64,000 bases of DNA, taken from contig NC_081411.1 in assembly GCF_030272615.1 (NCBI RefSeq), forward strand, positions 44,033,517-44,097,516. Direction: 5' to 3'. Made by a program: the position numbers and the translations under genes. The notes under the pieces were generated by a model that did not search any database, was not told the origin of the DNA, and saw only the letters and a list, made by a program, of their open reading frames with translations. Origin of the DNA: Cryptomeria japonica. Its lineage: Eukaryota; Streptophyta; Pinopsida; Cupressales; Cupressaceae. Below, piece after piece: positions 22,151 to 33,353 of this stretch. Numbering within the stretch: the stretch's first letter is position 1; the number at the start of each line of letters is the position of its first letter.

Positions 22151-23351
22151 ATTTAAATCATTCATTATTCATATGCATGGTTTTGTATGCAAGTGTGAAC
22201 AAGATTAATATGAGAAGTTATAAGAAAATTGAGTTGGTCTTGGATACAATCACGACAGAGTTCTCTGATACATCATCAATGCATCATGCAAAGTTTAAAC
22301 AACCTTGCATTGATCTATCATAAATCACATCATCATTTTATTACATTTATTTGCATTTTCATAAAGCCTAGTTCATTATCATATACTTGCATATAGCTTT
22401 ATTGAAATTTTTAGCCATTCATTAGAGTGCATTTAATATCATTTAGTTGCACTTACTACATATAGTTCATTCTCAATTACTTGCATTAGTATCGTTATAT
22501 CATTTCATTATTACACACTCATGACATTTAGATTCATTTATATGATAGAATTGTCCTTATTTGAATTTACTACCATGATTAGCCATTACGGATGCATTCA
22601 TTTAGTACCATTTAAGATTGATTAAGAAAGCATTCATTTTAATTGCATTAAGGTGTAGTTATTCATTACCCATGAGTTGCATTATCATTACATTATCATT
22701 TCACTTCATATTTGTCATTTAGATCATAACATAAAACCATTTGTATTAACATTAGTTTATACATATGCGTTCATTTAGAAATCATCATATAAACATTTGT
22801 ACTTTACATTTATTTATCCATATCACATTCATCTAAAGACCATCTAGATGCATTTACATAAATAAATCATTTATTTTCAACACATTACATCAACATCATT
22901 GCATATCATCATCTTATAATCAATTCACCATAAAGTACAAAAAACTGTCTATATCATCATATGCATAAATAATCATCATGGCATTACATACATAAAGCAT
23001 TACATCTACAAATCATGCATATCAACTTGCATCCATATGTTAGCATCACAATCATAAAACATACATATAGACATCATGTAGGAATACATCATCATGAAAT
23101 ATACATATAAAAATCATCTCATCAATGCATACATATAGCAAGTACAACTATCCATCTAAGCATAAATCATAAGATCATCATCCTGCATAAAATCCATACA
23201 TATCCAACATGCATCTCATCACAAGATATGGGATCTCCTCATATATATCATATCATATCGCCAAAAACATACATGTATCAGAGTACAATGAAGTCCAAAA
23301 TATCAGCTACCAAGAGCCATCCAAGACACAGTCCAACATGATAAATGTAAC
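22150..23351. other. Low-complexity AT-rich stretch 5' of the Copia
   Basis: Rich in CATT, ATCAT and TTGCATTA words on the plus strand. There is no gene. It was contiguous with 30369 onward before the Copia inserted, so it is the 3' side of the antisense PMD frame. I cannot tell whether it is native to Gypsy1 or to an insertion. Confidence 0.5.
23347..23351. repeat. Copia target-site duplication, left (GTAAC)
   Basis: GTAAC directly before TGTTGG of the 5' LTR. An identical GTAAC lies at 30364-30368 after the 3' LTR. Confidence 0.9.
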
Positions 23352-24245
23352 TGTTGGAAAAAATGGTGTCTCAACCTTGCATTTATGCGAGGTTACTATT
23401 TATAGTAAGTTTTCATTTGAGCACGAAATGGTGCGAAACTCTCCCTAAAGCTTCTGGTTGGTTAGATAAGCATCCCGGTAAAGTTGCGTCGCAAGGTCAC
23501 AGCTAGTTTTGAAGATATTAATGTTTTCGTCTTGGAGGGGTGCAATAAAATATTTAAAATTAATTTTGGGGACTTTAGAGGCTCCAAAATGCCCTGAAAA
23601 GTGGCCGTAACTAGTGAAGCAGGTTATGAGGTGATAGAGCACTTCGCGAGCTTTTCGGCGCTTCAAACGGTTCGTCAATCGGACACCCGGTTCTCAAGTT
23701 ATGGCCTCCGAAAGTTTGTACTCCTGAAATAGGAAAAATAATTTGTATCGGATACATAAATGAGCTGTAAAGGGGAGTGACACATGTTGATGTGTGCTTT
23801 AACATGTCATAGGACGTCTAGAAGGGAGATAAGGTCGGCTACACCTTATTGGGTGGTTTTAGCCCATGGTTTTGTAATACCGTTTGACGGTTTCTTGTAT
23901 TGTATCTCCTATTTATGAGGTGTGTGAGATAGAGGTTGTGTGTAAGAGTCTTATGGCTATTGAGTTGCCTCTGAATCTCTGATTAGTGGTACTCCTGCGA
24001 AGAGCTTGCTCTGCAAGTATGTTGTAATCTATTTTTGATTGCTGAATAAAATATTGAGCTGCTTTTGGAGGGTGGGGTTTTTCTCCCGAAAGGGTTTTCC
24101 CCACGTAAATCACTGTGTTGTGGTATGAATGCTATTATATTTATTTCTATTTTCTGTAACTGTTGTAACGATCTGAAAAAGTTTTGCATTACCCTCCTCT
24201 CAAGGTTAGTGTAGGAAGTTGTTTCCGCTACTTTACTTCCTTACA
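23352..24245 (+). repeat. Copia 5' LTR
   Basis: 894 bp, TGTTGG...CTTACA. It contains the uninterrupted site CGCAAGGTCAC (AAGG at 23493-23496), into which the TIR element inserted in the other LTR. Confidence 0.95.
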
Positions 24246-24247
24246 AG

Positions 24248-24259
24248 TGGTATCAGAGC
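24248..24259 (+). promoter_or_regulatory. Copia primer-binding site (initiator tRNA-Met)
   Basis: TGGTATCAGAGC, two bases after the LTR end. This is the standard plant copia primer site, complementary to the initiator tRNA-Met 3' end. Confidence 0.95.
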
Positions 24260-24370
24260 TTGATCACCTTTGGTTTCAATTGTGGGTAGTTGGGTTTTTT
24301 GAACTAATCCAGATTTGAGTGGGATCTTGTGCAGAAGACACTTTTTTGATCTTGTTGCAGGAATATTCAG

Positions 24371-25195
24371 ATGGCGAGTTCGTCAGGGAGAATAGAGGTG
24401 GAGAAATTTAATGGAAGTAATTTTGAGATGTGGAAGCTGAAGATGGAAGATCTGCTAATAGATCAAGATCTTTGGGATGCTGTTGATGCGAATGTCCAAA
24501 GGCCCTCAGATCCTACTGCGGCAGCTCAGTATGATGTTATGGACCGAAAAGCCAAGGGTCTAATCAGACTGTGCCTGGCAGACTCTGTTCTAATCAATGT
24601 CCATGAAGAAAACTCTGCAAAGAAGCTATGGACTAAGCTTGGTGAGATGTATCAAGTGAAATCTTTATTAAATCAAATTTTCTTAAGAAAGAAATTGTAT
24701 TCCTTGAAGATGGAAGAGGGTGGACGAATTGCAGACCACCTGGAAGCATTCAATATGTTGGTGGCTCAATTAGTATCTGTTGGTGTTAAGATGGACGAGG
24801 AGGAGAAATGTCAGATCTTGCTTTGTTCTTTGCCTGATTCGTGGGATTCTCTTGTTATGGCTATCGGTAGTACTTCTGTTGTTTTGAAATTTGAAGACGT
24901 GGTGGGTGCCCTACTCGGTGAAGAGATGCGAAGGAAGGTATCCACCAGTTCAAAGGAAGCCCTAACCGTTCGTGGAAGACCTAAGGAGAAAGGCAAGAAG
25001 AATGAGAAGCGCGACAAGTCCAAATCCAAAGGGAGATCGAAATCTCCTGGAAAGTCCAAAGTCATTTGCTGGAACTGCGGTAAACCGGTCACATCCGTAA
25101 GGATTGCAAAGAAGAAAAGAAGAAGAAGAAAAAGAAAAAGTTCGATTCTGATTCTGAGTCCGACAAGGAAGATGGTGATGCATTTATTGCGGCTT
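24371..25195 (+). pseudogene. Copia gag, frameshifted in the zinc knuckle
   Basis: Capsid protein, start MASSSGRIEVEKFNGSNFEM at 24371. This matches the UBN2/gag N-terminus of Tork elements (MWKLKMEDLL, LWTKLGEMY, LLCSLPDSW). A basic linker (KGKKNEKRDKSKSKGRSKS) precedes the zinc knuckle. The knuckle begins CWNCGK at about 25066, but a one-base deletion near 25085 shifts the frame; the rest (GHIRKDC) continues in the next phase. That phase then runs through a Lys-rich and Asp/Ser-rich linker into protease. Confidence 0.9.
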
Positions 25196-28100
25196 TGGTG
25201 ACTCATGCAGGTAATGATGCCTGGCTAATTGACTCAGGTGCATCTTTTCATATGACTTCCAATAGAGATTGGTTTTCTGAATATGAAGGATTTAATGGAG
25301 GTAAGGTGTACTTGGGTGATGATTCACATCTAGACATTGTTGGTCGAGGTAAAGTTAGAATCAGGTTTTTTGATGGTAGAATAAAAAGGATTAATGGTGT
25401 GCTGCATATCCCTGGATTAAAATGAAACTTGTTATCTGTGAGCAAACTGATAGATACAGGTGTGCAGGTAGTCTTTTCTGAAGCAGGATGTAAGATGATT
25501 AAGGGTGCTATGGTAGTTGCTAGAGGTGTCAGGTTTGGCACTTTGTATAAGCTTGAAGCATACACTGTTGAGTGTAATAGCACTTCTGTAAAAAGTAAAT
25601 CTGCGGATACTTCACTGGAAGATTTGAAGGTTTCACCTTCAGTAGATGGAAATGGTTTTTGGGTACCTAAGGGTGCTCTTTCATCTGAAGCAAAGTTACC
25701 TGCAGAGAAGACTATGTTATGGCACCAGAGACTTGGTCACATTGGAGAAAAGGGTCTAAGGACCTTGAAAAATAAAAACCTTGTTGAAGGTTTGAATGAC
25801 TGTAATCTTGACTTTGATTTCTGTGAGCATTGCATTTATGGAAAACAAAACCGCGTTCAGTTTTACTCGAGTTCTCATAAAACTTGTGGTGTTTTGGATC
25901 TTATCCATTCTGATATGTTTGGTCCAGTAGATGTCTCTTCGATTGGAAAATCCACATATTATGTTTCATTTATTGATGATTTTAGTAGAAGGACATGGGT
26001 ATATTTTCTAAAGAGTAAATCTGAAGTTTTTAGTCGTTTTAAAGAATTTAAAGCAATGGTTGAGTTGCAGACTGGAAAGAAAATAAAATGTTTGAGAACT
26101 GATAATGGTGGTGAGTTTTGCTCTAATGATTTTGATAGATTTTGTAAAGACTGTGGAATTAACAGGCAGAAGACAACTCCGTATTCTCCACAACAGAATG
26201 GAGTTGCAGAAAGAATGAACAGGACACTGATGGAGAAGGCTAGGAGTATGTTGAGTGGTGCTGGTCTCGAACAAAAGTTTTGGGCTGAAGCTGTTGCCAC
26301 TGCTTGCTACCTGATTAACAGGTCTCCTACATCAGCTCTTGTTGATAAAACACCTATAGAAGCATGGTCAGGTCACAAGCCTTCATTGAGACATTTTAGA
26401 GTTTTTGGTTGCGAGGCATATGCACATGTGCCAAAGGAGAAGCGAACAAAGTTGGAGAACAAGGCTGTGAAATGTATCTTCATCGGGTATAGTTATGGTG
26501 TGAAAGGATACAAGCTTTGGGACCCTGTTGCACAAAAGGTAATTCACAGTAGAAGTGTTATTTTTAGAGAAATTAAGTCTCCTTCTGTTACATTGCAGCC
26601 AGAACAGACTAAAAAAGAAGATGTGATTCAACTTCCTTCTACACCTAAAAGAGTTGAATCGAGACCCCTAGATAGGCAAGAATTTGAGGAGAGCTCGTCT
26701 AGCTCTGAATCTTCAGAAGAGGAGGAAGAACCTCCAACTCAGCTTGTTCTAAGGTCTACAAGACATAGACAACCACCTGAAAGGTATTCACCTAATGATT
26801 GGAGATGTATTTTTGCTCTGAATACTAGTGTGGATGAACCGAAATCTGTAGAAGAGGCATTAGGTATGAATGATGCAGAATCCTAGAAGATTGCTATGGA
26901 GGAAGAAATGGCAGCTTTGAAAAAGAATGATACATGGGATCTTGTACCATTGCCTGAAGGACGAAAACCTGTTGGTTGTAAATGGGTGTTCAAGAAAAAG
27001 ATTGGTTCAGATGGAAGCATTGAGAAGTATAAAGCAAGGTTGGTTGCAAAAGGCTACTCTCAGGTTGAGGGTGTTGATTACGGTGAGATATTTTCTCTTG
27101 TTGCAAAAATGACGTCCATTAGATTTTTGCTTTCTATTGCTACTACTTATGATTTAGAGGTTGAGCAAATGGATGTGAAAACTGCTTTCCTTCATGGTGA
27201 TTTGGAGGAAGATATTTATATGACACAGTCGGAGCACTATGTGGTGAAAGGCAAAAGTAATTTGGTCTGTAAATTGAAGAAATCTTTGTATGGCCTCAAA
27301 CAAAGTCCTAGGATGTGGTACCAGAAATTTGATACATATGTGTTGAGTTTGGGATTTGAACGTTCTAAATCAGATCACTGTGTTTATTATAAATCTTATG
27401 GTGATCATTTCTTATTCATTGCATTGTATGTTGATGATATGTTATTCATTGGTAAAGGGAAAGGTATGATTTCAGAACTGAAGTCTCAGCTCGCTGCTAA
27501 ATTTGAAATGAAAGATCTTGGTGCAGCAAAGCACATTCTTGGGATGGAAATTAGAAGAGATAGGGTGAACAGAAAGCTATGGCTAGGCCAGAGTAAGTAT
27601 GTGAATTTAGTGTTACAGAGGTTCAACATGCAGAATTGTAGACCATTGAGTGTTCCTTTTACAGTTGGAATGAAACTATCTATTTCAGATTGTCCTACAT
27701 CCCCATTGGAGATGGAAGACATGAGTAGAGTGGCTTACCAGAGTGCGGTTGGAAGCTTGATGTATGCTATGGTCTGTACTAGACTAGATATTGCCTAAGC
27801 AGTGGGAGTACTTTCTAGATATATGTCTAATCCTGGTAGAGTTCATTGGGATGCAGTCAAAAGAGTCTTCAGATATTTGAAGGGTACTTCAGAGTATTCT
27901 TTGTGTTATCATGGTAATTCAGTTGGAGACATGACTTTCCTTGATATCCATGGTTATGTGGATTTAGATTGGGCAGGTGATATTGATAGCAGAAGATCCA
28001 CCAGTGCTTATGTGTTTACTTTGTTTGGTGGTGCAATTAGTTGGATGAGTAAGCGACAGGCTGTGGTTGCTTTATCCACTACTGAAGCAGAGTATATGGC

Positions 28101-28416
28101 AGCTAGTCATGCTTGTAAAGAGGCCATTTGGCTTAAGAGACTATGTTCAAATATTGGAATAAAATAAGGTACAGTGACAGTTTACTGTGACAGTCAGAGT
28201 GCAATTAGCCTAGCTAAGAACCCGACATTTCATGCCCGGACCAAACATATTGATGTTCAGTATCATTTTTTTAGAGATATGGTCGAAGATGGTAGGGTGA
28301 AGCTGGTTAAGGTGGAAACTTTGATGAATGTTGCAGATGCTTTAGCTAAGGCTGTGAGCACAGAGAAGTTCAGATGGTGTTCAGAGTTTATGGGCCTTAT
28401 GGCCCCTAGCAATTGA
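25195..28416 (+). pseudogene. Copia pol: protease, integrase, reverse transcriptase, RNase H
   Basis: Protease WLIDSGASFHMT at about 25220-25260. Integrase zinc domain about 25720-25850 (LWHQRLGH, then FCEHCIYGK), catalytic core with LIHSDMFGPV (about 25900), RTDNGGEF (about 26100) and NGVAERMNRTL (about 26200). Reverse transcriptase 26896-27600 (CKWVFKKK, MDVKTAFLHGDL, active site YVDD at 27427-27438). RNase H 27960-28400 (DLDWAGD, STTEAEYMAA, CDSQSAISLAKNP). In-frame stops: 25423 (AAATGA, where GLKRNLLSVSKL is usual), 26884 (TAG for Trp), 27796 (TAA for Gln) and 28165 (TAA). The parts are otherwise in one frame, so damage is recent. Confidence 0.93.
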
Positions 28417-28460
28417 TTCATTGTGTTGACATTCCCTTCCGCTCTTGCAAGGTGTTCGAC

Positions 28461-28472
28461 AAGTGGGAGATT
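28461..28472 (+). promoter_or_regulatory. Copia polypurine tract
   Basis: AAGTGGGAGATT directly before the 3' LTR. It primes plus-strand DNA synthesis in reverse transcription. Confidence 0.8.
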
Positions 28473-30363
28473 TGTTGGGAAAAATGGTGTCTCAACCTTG
28501 CATTTATGTGAGGTTACTATTTATAGTAAGTTTTCATTTGAGCAAGAAATGGTGCGAAACTCTCCCTAAAGCTTCTGGTTGGTTAGATAAGCATTCCGGT
28601 AAAGTTGCGTCGCAAGGGGGTGAACTCACAAAGCTGGTTCCCACTTTTTGGTACATCCTGATTTTTGCTGAAATCATACGTTTTTTGGAAAATATAATTA
28701 TTTAAGATTTAAGAGGTCCCATTTGAAGTAATTAATTGAAGAGAGTTAGATCAAAGGCTCTTAGATCAAAATTTCTTGGATAGAACCTCTCTACTTTTAA
28801 ATCATACTTGCAATGGAGTCTCCTTTGCATCTATCAAATGCTGATAAAAAACCAATTTTACATTAGCTTTTGAGGGGTCAAACGAATTCATTTAGAAGTT
28901 TTTTTTTCTTGAGGATTTAGTCCTTATTATAAGCTTTCCAAATAGTATAATTTTTAATATATTTAAGTTTATTAATATATTTTTATTTTATTTTTTATGA
29001 ATGTAGGTTTTTCACCGAACATGAACTTCTTTGTTCAATGCATTGGAAAAAATAGCAAACTAATTCAAAAAAATTCTGAAAAATATCTATGCCCTAGGTA
29101 TTGATGTCTTCTTTCTAACAAAAAAAATAAAACTTAATTTTGATATATATAGAGCAAGTTATGTGTTCAAACGTACACCTATATCTAAATTATAATTAGT
29201 CGGACTTCAAAACTTAATAAAATAAAAAATATTCAACGTATCACTATCAAACCAACTGCATGCCCTGGGTATTGATGTTACAAACCAAAATTTAAAAGAG
29301 ATAAGTTTTTATCATTTATAGAAAAAAATTTATACGTTTCGGGATGCACATCACTCTTAAAAAATGTTGTTTCTTGTAAAAAACTACTTTTGAGGGAGAT
29401 GGAAAAATCAATAAAATTTTATTCAAAAAAATTTGAAAAAAATATATTTAGAATCTACAAAAAGGATGTTACAAATCACTAGTTTACATCATCTCCAAAT
29501 TCTTAACGATTTAAAAGTTATAGGTGTCGAAAAGTGAAGGTTTTTTGCAAAATGTTCATCTAAGTGTCAAAGTTGGTCAAAAAGTGGGAACCAGTATTGT
29601 GAGTTCACCCAAGGTCACAGCTAGTTTTGAAGATATTAATGTTTTCGTCTTGGAGGGGTGCAATAAAATATTTAAACTTAATTTTGGGGACTTTAGAGGC
29701 TCCGAAATGCCCTGAAAAGTGGCCGTAACCAGTGAAGCGGGTTACGAGGTGATAGAGCACTTCACGAGCTTTCCGGCGCTTCAAACGGTTCGTCAATCGG
29801 ACACCCGGTTCTCAAGTTATGGCCTCCGGAAGTTTGTACTCCTGAAATAGGAAAAATAATTTGTATCGGATACATAAATGAGTTGTAAAGGGGAGCGACA
29901 CATGTTGATGTGTGCTTTAACATGTCATAGGACGTCTAGAAGGGAGATAAGGTCGGCTACACCTTATTGGGTGGTTTTAGCCCATGGTTTTGTAATACCG
30001 TTTGACGGTTTCTTGTATTGTATCTCCTATTTATGAGGTGTGTGAGATAGAGGTTGTGTGTAAGAGTCTTATGGCTATTGAGTTGCCTCTGAATCTCTGA
30101 TTAGTGGTACTCCTGTGAAGAGCTTGCTCTGCAAGTATGTTGTAATCTGTTTTTGATTACTGAATAAAATATTGAGCTGCTTTTGGAGGGTGGGGTTTTT
30201 CTCCCGAAAGGGTTTTCCCCACGTAAATCACTGTGTTGTGGTATGAATGCTATTATATTTATTTCTATTTTCTGTAACTGTTGTAACGATCTGAAAAAGT
30301 TTTGCATTACCCTCCTCTCAAGGTTAGTGTAGGAAGTTGTTTCCGCTACTTTACTTCCTTACA
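28473..30363 (+). repeat. Copia 3' LTR with an inserted TIR element
   Basis: Starts TGTTGGG and ends CTTACA. 1,891 bp against 894 for the partner; the difference is the element at 28618-29610 plus its duplicated AAGG. Outside that insertion the two LTRs match nearly base for base. Confidence 0.95.
28618..29610. mobile_element. Non-autonomous DNA transposon (MITE-like), 993 bp with 34-bp TIRs
   Basis: The left end starts GGGTGAACTCACAA and the right end is its reverse complement, TTGTGAGTTCACCC. The inverted match extends for about 33-34 bp (28618-28651 with 29577-29610) with only two or three mismatches. It is flanked by AAGG on both sides (28614-28617 and 29611-29614), and the 5' LTR holds the empty site with a single AAGG. 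No frame encodes a transposase; the interior is AT-rich and repeats a CCCT(A/G)GGTATTGATGT motif at about 29092 and 29263. Because the ends are G/C-rich, the duplication could be read as 4 or 5 bp. I cannot assign a superfamily. Confidence 0.88.
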
Positions 30364-30368
30364 GTAAC
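30364..30368. repeat. Copia target-site duplication, right (GTAAC)
   Basis: GTAAC immediately after the 3' LTR, identical to 23347-23351. Confidence 0.9.
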
Positions 30369-30394
30369 ATGCATGCAAAATGCCCTCTCAGATA

Positions 30395-31615
30395 GCACTT
30401 TGACCAGATGCTACACTACCATCACCACCTGCTCCCCCACTAGCCCCTGTATCACCTGATCTATCTCTCTGTGGAGGACCCATCACACCCCCACTGCTCT
30501 GCATCCTCTGTGATCGCTCTGATCTCGCTCACCGCATCTGAGAATAGCTAAGTGCTTGCTAACTAGCTGGCACCACCTGCTCATATAACCCCCACCAATA
30601 ATCTATCTCCTCCTATGCTTGTCGCATCTCCCTCATCACATCCCCAGTGGGACCGTGTGGTCCTACTTCTGCTCCCACCTGTACTCTCTCCTACAACATT
30701 GCAAATCTCTCCATGACCTGATCTCTCTCCCGCAGCACTAAAGTCAACTCTGACTCTAATACAAATAGCTGCACATGACCAGTAGCCACCTCTGCCTCCA
30801 AATCCTTTACGCGAGTCTGCAAATATCTTATCATATAGTCCTACATATCCCCACCTGTAGCTCCCTCCCCTGTATCCATAGGTGCCTCTCTAGTGGCTGC
30901 CTCTCTAGTAGCTCCCTCACCTGTCTCCATAGGTACCTATCCCTCACCAGCATCCCTCCCACCTAATCTCATGCCTCCCTATATCAAAGGTCCCTGAGAT
31001 AGCTGCAAAGGTTGCCCACCTCTCCCCCTCCACTGTAAGTGTTCGCCACCCCCACTTCCACCTCTGAATCCACCGCCTCCTCCAAAACCCCCACCTCCTC
31101 CTCCTTCTCCTCCATCACCACCTCCCCCATCCCCACCACCACCATCTCCTCTCCCTCCTCCACCGACGTGACCTCCTCTCCTCCTCCGTCTATGTCCCCT
31201 ATCCTCCTCAAAATCTGGAATCGGCTCTACCGGATCTGATATCCGAGGAATCAGATGTGCCGTAATATACTAAGTATACTCCTCTGATACCCCTGCATCT
31301 ACCATCCCTGGTCTCATATGCCATGGTCTCGTCTGTAATCTGTGGAACTCTGCCAGCACCTGATCATAGGGTAATACTAGTCCCCACAAGTACCTCTCTC
31401 GTACCACCCGTGCATACTCTCCTCACCCACTAGGCAATCCCTACCGCTGCCCAAACTGTCTCGGCACTCTACCCGGAAGCTGTCTCTCCACATTGTAGGT
31501 TGTCCTACCAATGGGGTATCGTGCCATGAACACTTACGACAATGCCTCTGCATCATCCTCCCACAGATCACACTCAATGTACGGCCTCCAGATCACTGTA
31601 TCCAAGTCATCCAGT
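30395..31615 (-). pseudogene. Plant mobile domain (PMD) protein, C-terminal part, truncated and decayed
   Basis: Read on the minus strand from 31615, the frame opens in mid-domain: LDDLDTVIWRPYIECDLWED, then MARYPIGRTTYNVERQLPG and RVPRQFGQR (31445-31471). This is the C-terminal half of the plant mobile domain (aminotransferase-like, PF10536), found in MAIN/MAIL1-type proteins and in transposable elements. It continues through SEEYT...RISDPVEPIPDFEED, a Gly/Arg-rich segment (31210-30990), a coiled-coil-like part (about 30840-30680) and a Gly/Ser-rich tail ending near 30395. Most interruptions are TAG where Gln is expected. The N-terminal half is missing at the junction with the Gypsy2 LTR. 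It lies antisense to and downstream of Gypsy1 pol, so it may be an antisense extra ORF of that element or a separate insertion. Confidence 0.75.
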
Positions 31616-33335
31616 GCATATCAAGAGAGATATTAAGCATGAAATAGAAAGCATATAAACATAGAATAAAATAGCTAATCAAGATGCTCATAGTTGCTCC
31701 TCCCTTGTTCCTCTCCTCTCCAAGTCCCAAATGAGTGTAGCTCTCAGCTTTTAGCACTAGCCATGGATGTCATATGGAGATTCAAGATGATTGAATATGA
31801 TAAGCAAATGCTATGCAAGTGTAGATAGTGATGCTATGAGAAAGCTTTATGCTAATGCCAGTATAACAACAATACTCTAATGCTTCCTCCTTTGCTTGAG
31901 GAGAAGGGTTCTATTTATAGAAGAAATGGGGAAATGAAGGGTTAAGATTGAGCAATCTTAACAAGGGTTAGGATTGAAAGATATTCAATCCATGTGAGAC
32001 TTTCAACCCAATCCCATGTTGACAAGTGTCACCATGAGGAGGTTTGAGAGGAGAGATAAGGAGCATTAAATGCTTGAGGGGACATGATGGCTACCCTAGT
32101 CAAAGAAATAAATACGTTGAAGAGACACATGGGTTACATGAGGGTTAAGTTAGGGGTCAAAGTCCTTAACCATGGGTGCAAGTGGAATTAACCATTAATG
32201 GTCATGTAAGAGCCATAAGTGGTTTGGAAGACTTTAGAGGTTAATTTGTTGAACACACAAAGCATTAATTGCTTTTCAAAGACTTTGGAGTCTTTGAGAA
32301 GTGACTCCAATTTGCTTAGGAATGTGACAATATTTAGGGGATGGATTAGGTTAATTAGGAAAGGTTTAGAAGAATCTAGAAGGGGTTTAAGCATGTAAGT
32401 GGATTTTGTAGAAAAATGCAAGTGGGAGAAATTTTGGTATTTTCAATTAAAATAAAATCATTTATTTTAATTAAATGGTGTAATTTGCATTTGGGTAAAT
32501 ATTCAAATAAATATTAATTTATTTAAATGAGAAAAAGGAAGATAAAACATTAAAATGCTTGAAGACTTTGAGGAAAACCATTAAAGGCTTGAAGACTTTA
32601 AGGAAAACCATTAAAGTCTTAAGAAGACTTTAAGGGAAGCCATTAAGTTTGAAGACTTTAAGGGAAACCATTAAAGGCTTAAGAAGACTATAGAAGGAAG
32701 CCATCAAGTTTGAAGACTTTAAAGCCATCAAGTTTGAAGACTTTAAGGGAAACCATTAAAGGTTTCAAGTGGGTGAGGATAAATATGATTTTAAATAAAT
32801 AATTTATTTAAAATAGTTGTGCATCTTGCATTTGTAGGAAAATGCAAGTGGGTGGAGGATAAAGGTGATTTAAATAAATGATTTATCTAAAATAGTTGTG
32901 CAACTTGCATTTGTAGGAAAATACAAGTGGGTGGAGGATAAAGGTGATTTAGATAAATGATTTATTTAAAATAGTTGTGCAACTTGCATTTGTAGGAAAA
33001 TACAAGTGGGTAGAGGATAAAGGTGATTTAAATAAATGTTAATTTATTTAAATGTGAGAGGTGGGATTTTTGGGGGAATTTAAATAAATATTAATTAATT
33101 AAAATGTGAGAGAAGATTTAATTAAATAAATATGATTTATTTATTTAATTAATGGTTTGAATTTGGTTAAGTGAATTAAATCAAATAAATTGAATAATTT
33201 ATTTAATTAATAGGAGAAGAGGGTTAAGATGAATTAATTAAATATATTAATTTAATTAATTATTGATTGATGGTTAAATAATCAAATAAATACTAAATAT
33301 TCATTTAATTAAGTGGATAGATTTATGTGACTACA
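31616..33335 (-). repeat. Gypsy2 3' LTR, end truncated
   Basis: 1,720 bp, matching 45804-47546. On the plus strand it ends GACTACA (LTR start TGTAGTC). The opposite end (102 bp in the partner, 45702-45803) is missing and is replaced by PMD sequence. It carries the same internal tandem arrays as the 5' LTR (32550-32770 and about 32820-33060) with one 23-bp unit fewer. Confidence 0.9.
32550..33060 (-). repeat. Tandem arrays inside the Gypsy2 3' LTR
   Basis: First array: units of about 23-30 bp built on GAAGACTTTAAGG and CCATTAAAGG/CCATCAAGTT (32550-32770). Second array: three units of about 79 bp, each with CTTGCATTTGTAGGAAAAT (32820-33060). Matching arrays in the 5' LTR lie at 46740-46980 and 47030-47270. 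Gypsy1 LTRs have only one copy of the second unit. Confidence 0.8.
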
Positions 33336-33353
33336 TTTGCCCCTCTTTGAGAC
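33336..33353 (-). promoter_or_regulatory. Gypsy2 polypurine tract
   Basis: Minus strand GTCTCAAAGAGGGGCAAA runs directly into the LTR start TGTAGTC. Confidence 0.85.

Larger units (their letters stand above)
23352..30363 (+). mobile_element. Ty1/copia element, Tork (Tnt1-like) type, structurally complete
   Basis: 5' LTR 23352-24245, initiator-Met primer site, gag, protease, integrase, reverse transcriptase and RNase H in copia order, purine tract, and 3' LTR 28473-30363. Target duplication GTAAC on both sides. The two LTRs differ at about 17 positions over 894 bp by hand count (about 1.9%), mostly transitions. The 3' LTR is about 1 kb longer because of a TIR element at 28618-29610. One frameshift and four nonsense changes make pol defective. 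Gag-pol resembles the Tork/Tnt1 group. Confidence 0.95.

Noticed and set aside
30775-31239. Plus-strand Ser/Thr/Pro-rich frames
   Set aside because: They are antisense to the Gly/Arg-rich and coiled-coil parts of the PMD frame on the minus strand.
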